DNA of 64,000 nucleotides, taken from DASSFG01 sp035547915 (GTDB lineage Bacteria; Planctomycetota; Planctomycetia; Pirellulales; JAICIG01). The notes under the pieces are model-generated. The model was given only the letters and a program-made list of their open reading frames with translations. It was not told where the DNA came from and ran no database searches. The translations under genes were made by a program, and so were the position numbers. Every line of letters starts with the position of its first letter. Within the stretch, counting starts at the first letter, position 1. Location of the stretch: assembly GCA_035547915.1 (NCBI GenBank), contig DASZTS010000108.1:1-64000 (forward strand), read 5' to 3'. Of the stretch, positions 1 through 7,089 are shown piece after piece.

Positions 1-173
1 ATCGCACAGGGTTGGGCGACGTCAAGAAAGTAGGTCTTCACTACATCGCCCTTTGCCACGCCGGGCCCCATCAACCTTGAACTTACGGTCGGTTCCCGGC
101 TAAAAATTCTCGAAACTGCCGCCAAACTCTCTAACTTGGGCTAGGAAAGTCAGCGACCGGAGAGCAGGGCAAA
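1..173. other. Left-edge intergenic sequence, possible 3' end of a plus-strand gene
   Basis: No confident gene is visible. One plus-strand frame is open from base 3 to a TGA at 84-86 and would give a 27-residue tail (ending CHAGPHQP), which could be the end of a gene that starts outside the window, but it is too short to judge. The rest, up to the palindromic repeat at 174, shows no recognisable signal. Confidence 0.3.
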
Positions 174-210
174 CCGCCCTCACCCTGGCCCTCTGCCAGA
201 AGGAGAGGGG
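174..210 (-). repeat. Diverged REP-like palindromic repeat (third copy)
   Basis: Read on the minus strand this matches the repeat found twice around 63.5-64.0 kb: a CCCCTCTCC arm, a short loop, an AGAGGG arm and then the conserved tail CCAGGGTGAGGGCGG. The arms are imperfect here, so this is a decayed copy. It lies five bases beyond the stop of the DUF1501 gene, in the same orientation, where it may fold as a 3' hairpin in that transcript. Confidence 0.7.
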
Positions 211-215
211 ATTTT

Positions 216-1505
216 TCATGCCAAGAGGGCGGCGATCGGCTTGCCTTCGCTGAGCTTGATGGGTCGGCCGATGGGCGCCAGTTCTTCATGCTCGGGATCG
301 ATCCCCAATGCGGCGAGCACCGTCGCGTGGATGTCGGGCACCTGGTAAGGGTCTTTGACCTCGCGGCCTCCCTCTGGATCGGTCGCACCGAGCGCCACGC
401 CGCCGCGCAGCCCGCCGCCGGCCAAGAGCATGGTGAAGCCGTGCGGCCAGTGGTCGCGGCCGGCGAAAGGGTTGACCGTCGGCGTGCGGCCGAATTCGCC
501 GCCGCACAGAATGACCGTCTTGCGCAGCAGATCGCGTTGGTGCAGATCGTCGATCAGCGCCGAGAGGGCGGCGTCGAGTGTCGGCGCCAGCGAGGCGTGG
601 GCTTCGTGATTGTTGCGGTGCGTGTCCCAGCCGTTGAGATTCACCTCGACGCAGCGGACGCCCACCTCGATCAGCCGCCGCGCCGCCAAGCAGCCGCGGC
701 CGAACGGAGTATCCCCGTAGCGATCGAGCACCGGTTGCGCTTCGCGTTTCACGTCGAATGCCTCGATCTGTTGCGAGGTCATCATCTGCCGGGCATTGGC
801 CACCGTCTCTCGGTGCAGGGTGGCTGCCGCCGTCTTGGCCCGGCCGCGGGCAAATGCGGCCTCGACCACGTTGAGGTCCGCCAGCCGTCGGCCGATCCGC
901 GGGTCGGCCACTTGCGACGTGATGTCGGGCACCTTCGTCGCCGGATCGTAACATTTGAAGGCGTCGTACTGCTTGCCGAGCAGTCCGCCCATGCTCGGCC
1001 ACTGCGTTTCCAGGATCGACACGTGCCGGGGGATCTCGGTGCCAGCCACGGGTAATTGATGACAGCAGATGGCGCCGATCGACGGGTGTACCACCGTCGG
1101 GTTGGGCCGGTAACCGGTCTTCACGGTGTACGTGCCCCGTTCGTGATCGCCCTCCTTGCTGACCAACGATCGGACGAGTGCCACGTGTTCCATCCGTTCG
1201 GCCAGGCGCTCATAACCCTGCGCCAGTTGAATGCCGGGCACCGACGTGTTGATCGCTCGAGTTCCCGCGGAGATCGCTTTGCCGGGGTGCGGATCGAACG
1301 TTTCGAGCTGACTCGGACCCCCGGCCAGCCAAAGCAGGATGATCGATTGGGCCGGTTCGCCCGGAGTCTTCTGTTCCGACTGCCGAGCAAGCAATTCCGC
1401 GGCGGGAGTGAGCCACGACACCCCGCCCAATGCAGCCAGCTTGAGGGCCCCGCGTCGGTCGAGCAGCAACGACGACTTAGCAGTCCCGCGAGTCAATGGT
1501 TCCAT
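216..1505 (-). CDS. DUF1501 domain-containing protein
   Basis: A 429-residue member of the DUF1501 family, a sulfatase/phosphatase-fold family abundant in planctomycetes and usually encoded next to a DUF1549/DUF1553 protein, as here. The N-terminus carries a twin-arginine-like export signal (DRRGALKLAALGG, about residues 17-29), then motifs typical of the family: WLAGGPSQLETFDPHP near residue 60, GWDTHRNN and the late GGEFGRTP and GRDHWP segments that hold presumed metal ligands. The ATG at 1505 was preferred over an upstream GTG at 1535 because it puts the twin-arginine motif close to the start; it overlaps the stop of the upstream gene by 13 bases, suggesting co-transcription. The substrate is unknown; export to the periplasm is inferred. 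Confidence 0.88.
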   Translation of the reverse strand: MEPLTRGTAKSSLLLDRRGALKLAALGGVSWLTPAAELLARQSEQKTPGEPAQSIILLWLAGGPSQLETFDPHPGKAISAGTRAINTSVPGIQLAQGYERLAERMEHVALVRSLVSKEGDHERGTYTVKTGYRPNPTVVHPSIGAICCHQLPVAGTEIPRHVSILETQWPSMGGLLGKQYDAFKCYDPATKVPDITSQVADPRIGRRLADLNVVEAAFARGRAKTAAATLHRETVANARQMMTSQQIEAFDVKREAQPVLDRYGDTPFGRGCLAARRLIEVGVRCVEVNLNGWDTHRNNHEAHASLAPTLDAALSALIDDLHQRDLLRKTVILCGGEFGRTPTVNPFAGRDHWPHGFTMLLAGGGLRGGVALGATDPEGGREVKDPYQVPDIHATVLAALGIDPEHEELAPIGRPIKLSEGKPIAALLA

Positions 1506-3166
1506 GAAAACTCCGTCGAGTTGAGCAAGCACCAATAGAGGTCTTCCATCCGCTGGTTGCGCGAACGCTTGTCGGATTGATCGCCCAGCGCCGCCACAAA
1601 ATGCTTTGCTTCGTCGGCAGTCGGGCGGCGCGTCAGCGTGGCCAGGTAGGCGGTCTCGACCGCCTTCTCGTCGCTCGGCGCAAGCATGGCGATGTGCGTC
1701 GCGGCGTTGGCCAGTACGTTCTCGCCGATGCGTTCTTGCAACTGTTTGCCGTTCATCATCAGCAACCGCTGTGGAATGGTGCCGCCTTGCGGTGAAAACT
1801 CCTCTTCGCCCAGGTCGCCATATCGTTTGATGAAATCGTTCTGAGTGCCGGCCCGAATGACGCGCACCACGATGTGCGACTGGTAATCGATGGTCGGCAG
1901 CGAAGTCGATTGCAGCAGGCCGCCCACGACTTGCTCGGGTCGCAGCCGGATGAGCGGAAAGGCGGCCCAGGCGGCTTCGTGTGCCGGCGTGATCTCCGGG
2001 CCCGATGGATCGCTGCCGCTGTCGAGGCGAAAGACAGCGGTCGCGGCGATGACGCGAATCAACCGCCGTAGATCGTAACCATGTTCGACGAAGTCGTCCG
2101 CCAGCAGGTCGAGGACGGGCGGCGGATCACCGACCGACGGAATATCGTCGATCGGCTCGACCAACGGCCGTCCAAACAACTCCGCCCAGAAGCGATTGGC
2201 CGCGGCCCGGGCAAAGGCCCGATTGCTTCGATGGGTGACCCAGGCGGCCAACTTTTCGCGGCGGGTGCCATCGGCGGGAAGGAGGTCGCTCTGAAACGGT
2301 ACGCAAGGAGCAACTTTGTCTCTACCACCGGTCACGCGGTTCTCCACCTCATACTCGCCCTCGGCGTCGACGATCCCTTTCAAGCCCTGCTGCTTGGTTT
2401 GCCCAAAAAACGCCGCCAACCCCTGAAAGTCGCGTTGCTTCCAGGGCTGGAACGGATGGTCATGACACTCCGCGCAGTCGAGCCGGACGCCCAAGAAGGC
2501 TCGCGACACGCGTGCCGCCAATTCGCCCTCATCCGGCCCCTTCTCCTGGTCGGGCTTGATGGTGACGGTGATGAAATTCGTGGCCGGACGGTCGGTCCAG
2601 ATACCCGAATCGGTGATCAGGTCGCGAACGATCTCGTTATAGGGACGGTTGGCCTGTAACTGATCGGTCAGCCAGGCGACGAAGCGACGCCGGCGAAAGA
2701 TGATGAACGGACCGTCTTGCACTCCCACGAAGGCCCGGGTCAGCCGCTCGGCGAGATAGTCTTGGCAACGTCGGTCTTCCAGCAAGTCTTCGAGACGCCG
2801 GTCGAGGCGCCCTTCGGCCGGTTCGTTCTCAAAATGCCGAATCTCCTCCAGCGAGGGAATCGTGCCCGTCAGGGCGAGCGATAAGCGACGGGCTACCACC
2901 AGGTCCTCGGCCACGGGCGCCGGTGTCAGGCCGGCGGCCGTCCAATCAGCCCGAAACAACCGATCCATCTGGGCGGCCACCTCGGCGATATCGGCTTGGT
3001 CGGGAGCTGCGGCCTGGCCGGCCGCGGTATTCTTGCCAGCGACCGATCGATCGTCGGAACGAGATCGGCCGTCACGCGGCTGCTTATGAACGGGCGCAAG
3101 ACTTGCAGCGAGCGTCGAGAGCCCGGCCAGGCAAAGGGCGATAAATACGAGGTTCTTGAGCCACAC
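1493..3166 (-). CDS. DUF1549/DUF1553 domain-containing protein
   Basis: A 557-residue secreted protein. Residues 1-24 form a hydrophobic signal peptide (MWLKNLVFIALCLAGLS). DUF1549 follows at about 60-290, including the family hallmark CAECHDHPFQ at 231-240, a single CxxCH that could bind haem c. DUF1553 occupies about 300-550 and contains the RFWAELFGRPLVEPIDD segment. Unlike the longer relative at 35.2 kb, it has no N-terminal planctomycete cytochrome domain. It is the first gene of a two-gene unit with the DUF1501 gene, the usual arrangement in this phylum. The function is unproven; a role in periplasmic polymer breakdown or redox chemistry has been proposed for such pairs. Confidence 0.87.
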   Translation of the reverse strand: MWLKNLVFIALCLAGLSTLAASLAPVHKQPRDGRSRSDDRSVAGKNTAAGQAAAPDQADIAEVAAQMDRLFRADWTAAGLTPAPVAEDLVVARRLSLALTGTIPSLEEIRHFENEPAEGRLDRRLEDLLEDRRCQDYLAERLTRAFVGVQDGPFIIFRRRRFVAWLTDQLQANRPYNEIVRDLITDSGIWTDRPATNFITVTIKPDQEKGPDEGELAARVSRAFLGVRLDCAECHDHPFQPWKQRDFQGLAAFFGQTKQQGLKGIVDAEGEYEVENRVTGGRDKVAPCVPFQSDLLPADGTRREKLAAWVTHRSNRAFARAAANRFWAELFGRPLVEPIDDIPSVGDPPPVLDLLADDFVEHGYDLRRLIRVIAATAVFRLDSGSDPSGPEITPAHEAAWAAFPLIRLRPEQVVGGLLQSTSLPTIDYQSHIVVRVIRAGTQNDFIKRYGDLGEEEFSPQGGTIPQRLLMMNGKQLQERIGENVLANAATHIAMLAPSDEKAVETAYLATLTRRPTADEAKHFVAALGDQSDKRSRNQRMEDLYWCLLNSTEFSWNH

Positions 3167-3309
3167 GGCCGTCTAGCCTGGTTTCCAGAGGTTCTTCGCT
3201 CCGAGGGAGATTACCTTGGTACCTGCCCAAAGTCTTCAGAAAAATGAACCGCGCGAAAGACCAAGCCGGCTCGCCCGGTGGGACGCTGGAAGATCGCAGC
3301 GGCCGAATG

Positions 3310-4407
3310 TTACGATTGGCCCGCGGTCGCGGCTCCCCGATTGATGCTGCGGCGCACCCGAAGGGCGACGGCAAGCGCGCCGATGACGGCCAGCAACGTC
3401 TTGCCTTGCTCCGGCCGAGTCCTGCCCAGCCAGGCGCGCCAGTCAGGCATTTCGCTGCCACTCGTATCCGACGAAGACTGCTCCTCGTAATGCGCAGCCA
3501 GGGACGCAGGTGGACGACTCGCGAATACGGTTCCGATGGCCGACCCTTGATGAGCCGATAATCGTCTGGGGTCGTCGGTCGGGACGCGTGACGCAGACGA
3601 AGCCAGCATCCCCACTGTGCCACGACGGGCAGCTTCTCGGGTCGGCACGGAGACGAGCTGCGTCTCGTCCCCGGAACCCTCGGGAACCACCCCTTGCAGG
3701 AACTGTCGGACACGGCCGCAATAGCTACCGGTGGTAAATCCGTTTCCCTCGCCCCAGAGCACGCCGGCGAGTTCGCCGCGGCGATTGAAGATCGGCCCGC
3801 CGGAATCTCCCTGTCGGGCGGCGGCGGCCAATTCGACCAGCTCGCGCGGCAATCGCGTGTTCGGTTGTAGGTAGTTCGTGCATCGTCCGCTCGCCAGCCG
3901 GTAAGGCCCCTGCCCGTAACCGGCGATCGATAGCACTTCGCCCGGCTGCGGAGGTGCGTTGGCGAGCGGAACCGGATCGATATTGGGCCGCCAGATGACA
4001 AGCGCGGCCAGGTCCCAATCGCGGTCGGTCTTCACCACCGCGGCCAAGGAACGGAAACCGTCGGCGAAGAGCACCGTCGGCGGGCTCGCTGCGTCGCCGA
4101 CAACGTGCCAGTTGGTGATCACCAGTCCGTACTCGCCATGCGCATGCACGAGCGTGCCCGAACCATACGACGTGCCGCCGCGCTCGGGCACGATAACCCG
4201 CACGACGGCCGGGTGCGGGTGAATGTCCTCGGTGGGAAGGTTGGCGTCGGGATCGCCGCCGGGTGAAACCATCGAGACGGCGCGGGGCACCGGGGCCGCA
4301 CCGATATCGGTGAACGAATCGGCCCACAGCCGGTCGTTTGTGGTCGGCAGACGGAGCGTGCCGATCAAGCCGAGCACGCCGATGAAAAGCAGGCTGCGCC
4401 GCCTCAC
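3310..4407 (-). CDS. Trypsin-like serine protease, membrane-anchored
   Basis: A 365-residue S1-type protease, starting at a GTG. Residues 1-22 are hydrophobic after an RRR cluster and serve as signal or anchor. The catalytic triad is visible: His101 in ITNWHVVGDA, Asp132 in DRDWDLAALV and Ser202 in RQGDSGGPIF. This supports an active chymotrypsin fold of the HtrA/DegP kind but without a PDZ domain. A second hydrophobic stretch near the C-terminus (TLLAVIGALAVAL, about 335-348) followed by basic residues looks like a membrane anchor with a short cytoplasmic tail. It is preceded after 18 bases by a 38-codon ORF and a ribbon-helix-helix gene on the same strand, so the three may form an operon. 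The substrate is unknown. Confidence 0.85.
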   Translation of the reverse strand: MRRRSLLFIGVLGLIGTLRLPTTNDRLWADSFTDIGAAPVPRAVSMVSPGGDPDANLPTEDIHPHPAVVRVIVPERGGTSYGSGTLVHAHGEYGLVITNWHVVGDAASPPTVLFADGFRSLAAVVKTDRDWDLAALVIWRPNIDPVPLANAPPQPGEVLSIAGYGQGPYRLASGRCTNYLQPNTRLPRELVELAAAARQGDSGGPIFNRRGELAGVLWGEGNGFTTGSYCGRVRQFLQGVVPEGSGDETQLVSVPTREAARRGTVGMLASSASRVPTDDPRRLSAHQGSAIGTVFASRPPASLAAHYEEQSSSDTSGSEMPDWRAWLGRTRPEQGKTLLAVIGALAVALRVRRSINRGAATAGQS

Positions 4408-4425
4408 TCGCTCGCTCCGGGGCCC

Positions 4426-4542
4426 TTATTTCGTGGGCTGCTGACGACGGCTCTCGTTCTTGACGATCAGCCGCAAAAGTTCCTGACGCAAGCGGTCGAG
4501 CTCTGCTTGACGGTCGCCGGGTTGCGGGGTGCTGGTTGGCAT
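4426..4542 (-). CDS. Small hypothetical protein, 38 aa
   Basis: An ATG-started ORF of 38 codons sits 18 bases upstream of the protease start and 43 bases downstream of the ribbon-helix-helix gene. The predicted peptide has a proline/threonine-rich start and then an amphipathic charged helix (DRQAELDRLRQELLRLIV) with a heptad-like leucine pattern. Its position in a same-strand cluster and its helix-like composition argue for coding, but there is no family to confirm it. No strong Shine-Dalgarno sequence is seen. Confidence 0.45.
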   Translation of the reverse strand: MPTSTPQPGDRQAELDRLRQELLRLIVKNESRRQQPTK

Positions 4543-4585
4543 AAAGGTTTACGATTCGGGAGTCATCCGGAACCCGCCTCGAAGA

Positions 4586-4834
4586 TCAGGCGGCGATCGG
4601 TCGCCCGCCTTTCAAATCGGCCTGACGATGGGGAAATTCCTGGCCGCCGAGATGCCGCTGTTTGAGCTGCTGCAATTCGGCCCGCAGGGCGTTTTCGACG
4701 AGACCGGTCAGCGTCAGGCGGGCCGGATATCCGGCCAGGTAGACCGCCGCGTTTCGTGCCTCGTCGAGTAGATCGGCCGAGATATAGAGCGTCGCTCGCA
4801 CCTTCGGCTGCACCTTCGTGCGATCGGCGGACAT
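4586..4834 (-). CDS. Ribbon-helix-helix-like small DNA-binding protein
   Basis: An 82-residue protein. The core KVRATLYISADLLDEARNA has the beta-strand then helix pattern of ribbon-helix-helix (CopG/Arc-like) proteins, followed by a second helix, LTLTGLVENALRAELQQLK, and a polar tail. Such proteins act as antitoxins, plasmid or chromosome partition factors, or transcriptional repressors. There is no toxin-like gene next to it, so an antitoxin role is not supported; autoregulation of the small operon with the 38-aa ORF and the protease is possible. The family match is by pattern only. Confidence 0.6.
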   Translation of the reverse strand: MSADRTKVQPKVRATLYISADLLDEARNAAVYLAGYPARLTLTGLVENALRAELQQLKQRHLGGQEFPHRQADLKGGRPIAA

Positions 4835-5119
4835 ACGTCGTCCTCGACTGATATCCTAGGGCTGGTTTGACGCCGCTTTTTCGAGTGACCGACAAAAACG
4901 GGGCTCGCGCTTCAAAAATCGGCCCTTCACGGCCGGCCTTCGCCCCTAGAGCTTGGACTTCCTGGGGTTCTGCCAGGCAATCCGAGAGCAACCGACAAAA
5001 CCGGATCGGCACGCCTGGCTCTCAGGTCTTGTCAGCCGTTCTTAGCTTCGGACGTTCGCCGACGATTGTTGAAACGTCAGACGTTTGGGGCGTAAAGTTT
5101 GCCCAGGTTGTACCGTGCG

Positions 5120-5530
5120 CTACGGCCGCCGGCCCGCGTAGGTGGCAAAGCAGTTGGGTGTCTCCCACAGCCGGGCTTCAACTACGGGAAAGCCCTGCGC
5201 GGCCGTGAAATCGAAGATCAACTTGGCGATGTTCTCGGCCGTCGGATTGGCGTCCATCAGGAACATCGGCTCGCCCAGTTCGCGGAGCATGGGCACCGCC
5301 GGATCGTCGCGGTGGAGCAGCATGCGATGATCGAGGTTTTCATCGATCCAGCCGCTGACCACCCGCTTGATGTCGCTGAAGTCGAGCACCATCCCCCGAT
5401 GATCGAGCTGCTCGGCTTCGATCGCGATGATGGCTCGGCCGTTGTGCCCGTGCAGATAGCGGCACTTTCCTTCGTAGTTGAGCAACCGGTGGCCGTAGCA
5501 GAAGTCGATCTGCCGTGTGACGCGAAACAT
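5120..5530 (-). CDS. queD: 6-carboxy-5,6,7,8-tetrahydropterin synthase QueD
   Basis: A 136-residue protein of the 6-pyruvoyl-tetrahydropterin synthase/QueD family, which converts 7,8-dihydroneopterin triphosphate to 6-carboxytetrahydropterin on the way to preQ0 and queuosine. Zinc ligands are His14 (CYGHRL), His27 and His29 (LHGHN), and Cys23 lies four residues before the HGH, giving the CxxxHGH arrangement that marks QueD. LDH and the late NPTAENIA segment with an ExR near the end also fit. The ATG at 5530 was chosen because the longer upstream extension to 5593 has no family resemblance. It lies 78 bases downstream of queC on the same strand, so the two are probably co-transcribed. queE and queF are not in the window. 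Confidence 0.88.
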   Translation of the reverse strand: MFRVTRQIDFCYGHRLLNYEGKCRYLHGHNGRAIIAIEAEQLDHRGMVLDFSDIKRVVSGWIDENLDHRMLLHRDDPAVPMLRELGEPMFLMDANPTAENIAKLIFDFTAAQGFPVVEARLWETPNCFATYAGRRP

Positions 5531-5608
5531 CAAAAAGGATCCTGGGTTTTCAGACGCTGACAGAACAAACGAGGCACAAGCACCACACGACACGCGCCAG
5601 CGAACGAC

Positions 5609-6346
5609 TCATGGCGTCTCGCCGATCGTTCTCGGCTCGCCGCGACTCCCCGACACATCGCTCCTCGCCGAGTTGGCGATCGCGTGGTAGCGCGTCGGAT
5701 CGGCCAGGCCGGCCAGCCGGAACGCCTCCCGTCGCTCGCCGCACTTGTTACATTCCCCGCAATGCAGTTCGCCGCGCGGGTCGATGCACGAATAGGTGAG
5801 TTGGAGCGGATAGTCGCGGCCCAACTGCATGACCTGTTGCTTGGTGAACGCCGCAAAAGGCCTGGCAAGGCGAACTCGTCCCCCTGCACCACAATTGAGG
5901 ACCGACTCCAAGTGACCGAAGAAAGCGGGCGTCGCGTCGGGGAAGGGATTCGACCGCAGCGGAGCCAGCGCCAACTCCTCGATGCCGTGCAGGGCGCACC
6001 AGATGGCAGCTTTGACGATCAAGAGCGCGTTGCGACCCGGCAGATAGACCGCCTCGTCGGCAGTCTCGGCTCCCGGTACGTCCCGACCGGTCAGGCTCCA
6101 ATGGTCGCCATACAGATCGGCCACCGGCATATCGAGCACGGTCAGTCGCTCGAGCCGCGAACAACCGAGCGCGGCCATAAATCGTCCCAGGGCGGCCAAT
6201 TCGGCATCCTGCCAGACCAATCCGAAACGGATGTAAAAGGGCCGCACGCGTTGCCCCAGGTCGAGCAGGTGGGCGAGCAAGATCGAACTGTCCAATCCAC
6301 CGCTGGCCAGCAGCGCGACCGTAGACCGGCTCGGAGTCGAAGTCAT
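5609..6346 (-). CDS. queC: 7-cyano-7-deazaguanine synthase QueC
   Basis: A 245-residue ATP-dependent synthase that converts 7-carboxy-7-deazaguanine to preQ0. The pyrophosphate-loop motif ASGGLDSS (residues 14-21) identifies an N-type ATP-pyrophosphatase. A four-cysteine zinc site at the C-terminus is visible in TYSCIDPRG then HCGECNKCGERREAF. YLPGRNALLI near the middle is also a QueC signature. The ATG at 6346 places the ATP motif at the usual distance; the ORF extends upstream to 6436 without resemblance. It precedes queD. No preQ1 riboswitch was recognised upstream. Confidence 0.92.
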   Translation of the reverse strand: MTSTPSRSTVALLASGGLDSSILLAHLLDLGQRVRPFYIRFGLVWQDAELAALGRFMAALGCSRLERLTVLDMPVADLYGDHWSLTGRDVPGAETADEAVYLPGRNALLIVKAAIWCALHGIEELALAPLRSNPFPDATPAFFGHLESVLNCGAGGRVRLARPFAAFTKQQVMQLGRDYPLQLTYSCIDPRGELHCGECNKCGERREAFRLAGLADPTRYHAIANSARSDVSGSRGEPRTIGETP

Positions 6347-6620
6347 TACATTACGATAAGCGCTGGACGGAGTTAGGGCGAGGGTGCCGCCCAGTTTTGC
6401 ACATACGCGCCCCGCCTGGCGCCGCCTGTCTGGCATCGGAAAATCGAACGACTCGCGGCAATGGTTCGCGGCGAGCTGCGGCGGAGAAATGGCCCTTTCC
6501 AGCGAGCGCGCTTAGGCAAGCTGGTCTTGTTGCCCCATTTGAGCAGCGATAGACTCGCCGCCCCCCACATCTGTGCGCGCCGCCCTGCCCCACGGAGGCG
6601 GCCGCAATCGCCATTTTTCC
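6347..6620. other. Divergent intergenic region between queC and the 6.7-kb operon
   Basis: About 270 bases without a convincing gene. Short open frames on the minus strand look like noise. It must hold the minus-strand promoter for queC-queD, which could not be pinned down. I looked for a preQ1 riboswitch leader and saw none. The plus-strand promoter for the next operon lies at its right end (6621-6648). Confidence 0.5.
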
Positions 6621-6648
6621 TTGCATTGGGATAGCGGGCTTTTACAAT
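6621..6648 (+). promoter_or_regulatory. Sigma-70-type promoter for the 6.7-9.5 kb operon
   Basis: TTGCAT at 6621-6626 and TACAAT at 6643-6648 are separated by 16 bases. The -10 matches the consensus at five of six positions; the -35 is weak. Transcription would begin near 6656, about 40 bases before the ATG at 6697. Confidence 0.5.
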
Positions 6649-6696
6649 GAAGCAAGAGCCCCAATTCCCGTCGTCTCAATAGCTTCGGGTGAAACG

Positions 6697-7074
6697 ATGA
6701 AGTTAGCGATGGTTGGTGCTCTGGTTGGTGCAGGTCTGGTTGTCTTGGCTCTTGGCGCGGTGACGTCGGGCGAAGCCCAAGCTCAGCGGTTCGCCGAGCA
6801 GCGCAGCGTGCCGCAAGAGATTACTCAATCGGCCGAGCTCATCACCCTTTCGACGGCCGCCGGCGAACCAGGTCAGCCGGCGCAACAGGTCACGATCATC
6901 GACCCCAAGACGCGGGTGATGGCCGTGTACCATGTGTCGACGGCGACCGGTGAGATCGAGCTGAAGAGCGTCCGGAAATTCGACTGGGATCTGCACATGG
7001 AGGAATTCAACGCCACCGGCCCGCTGCCGCGGGAGGTGCGGTCGCAAGTCGCGCCGAACTCTCGTCAACATTAA
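6697..7074 (+). CDS. Secreted hypothetical protein, 125 aa
   Basis: A small exported protein of unknown function. Residues 1-29 form a clear signal peptide ending in an AQA-type cleavage site. The mature part has a beta-rich core (QQVTIIDPKTRVMAVYHVSTATGEIELKS) that reads like one small sheet domain, and a basic, disordered end. It is the first gene of a plus-strand series with the HTH/membrane protein 15 bases downstream and the OmpA lipoprotein after it, so it may belong to an envelope system. I do not recognise the family. Confidence 0.7.
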   Translation: MKLAMVGALVGAGLVVLALGAVTSGEAQAQRFAEQRSVPQEITQSAELITLSTAAGEPGQPAQQVTIIDPKTRVMAVYHVSTATGEIELKSVRKFDWDLHMEEFNATGPLPREVRSQVAPNSRQH

Positions 7075-7089
7075 CAACCCAACGACTCC

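Noticed and set aside
4586..4834. Type II antitoxin
   Set aside because: The ribbon-helix-helix protein has no adjacent toxin-like gene; its neighbours are a 38-codon ORF and a protease.
6347..6696. preQ1 riboswitch upstream of queC
   Set aside because: No preQ1-type stem and A-rich pseudoknot pattern was visible on the minus strand.
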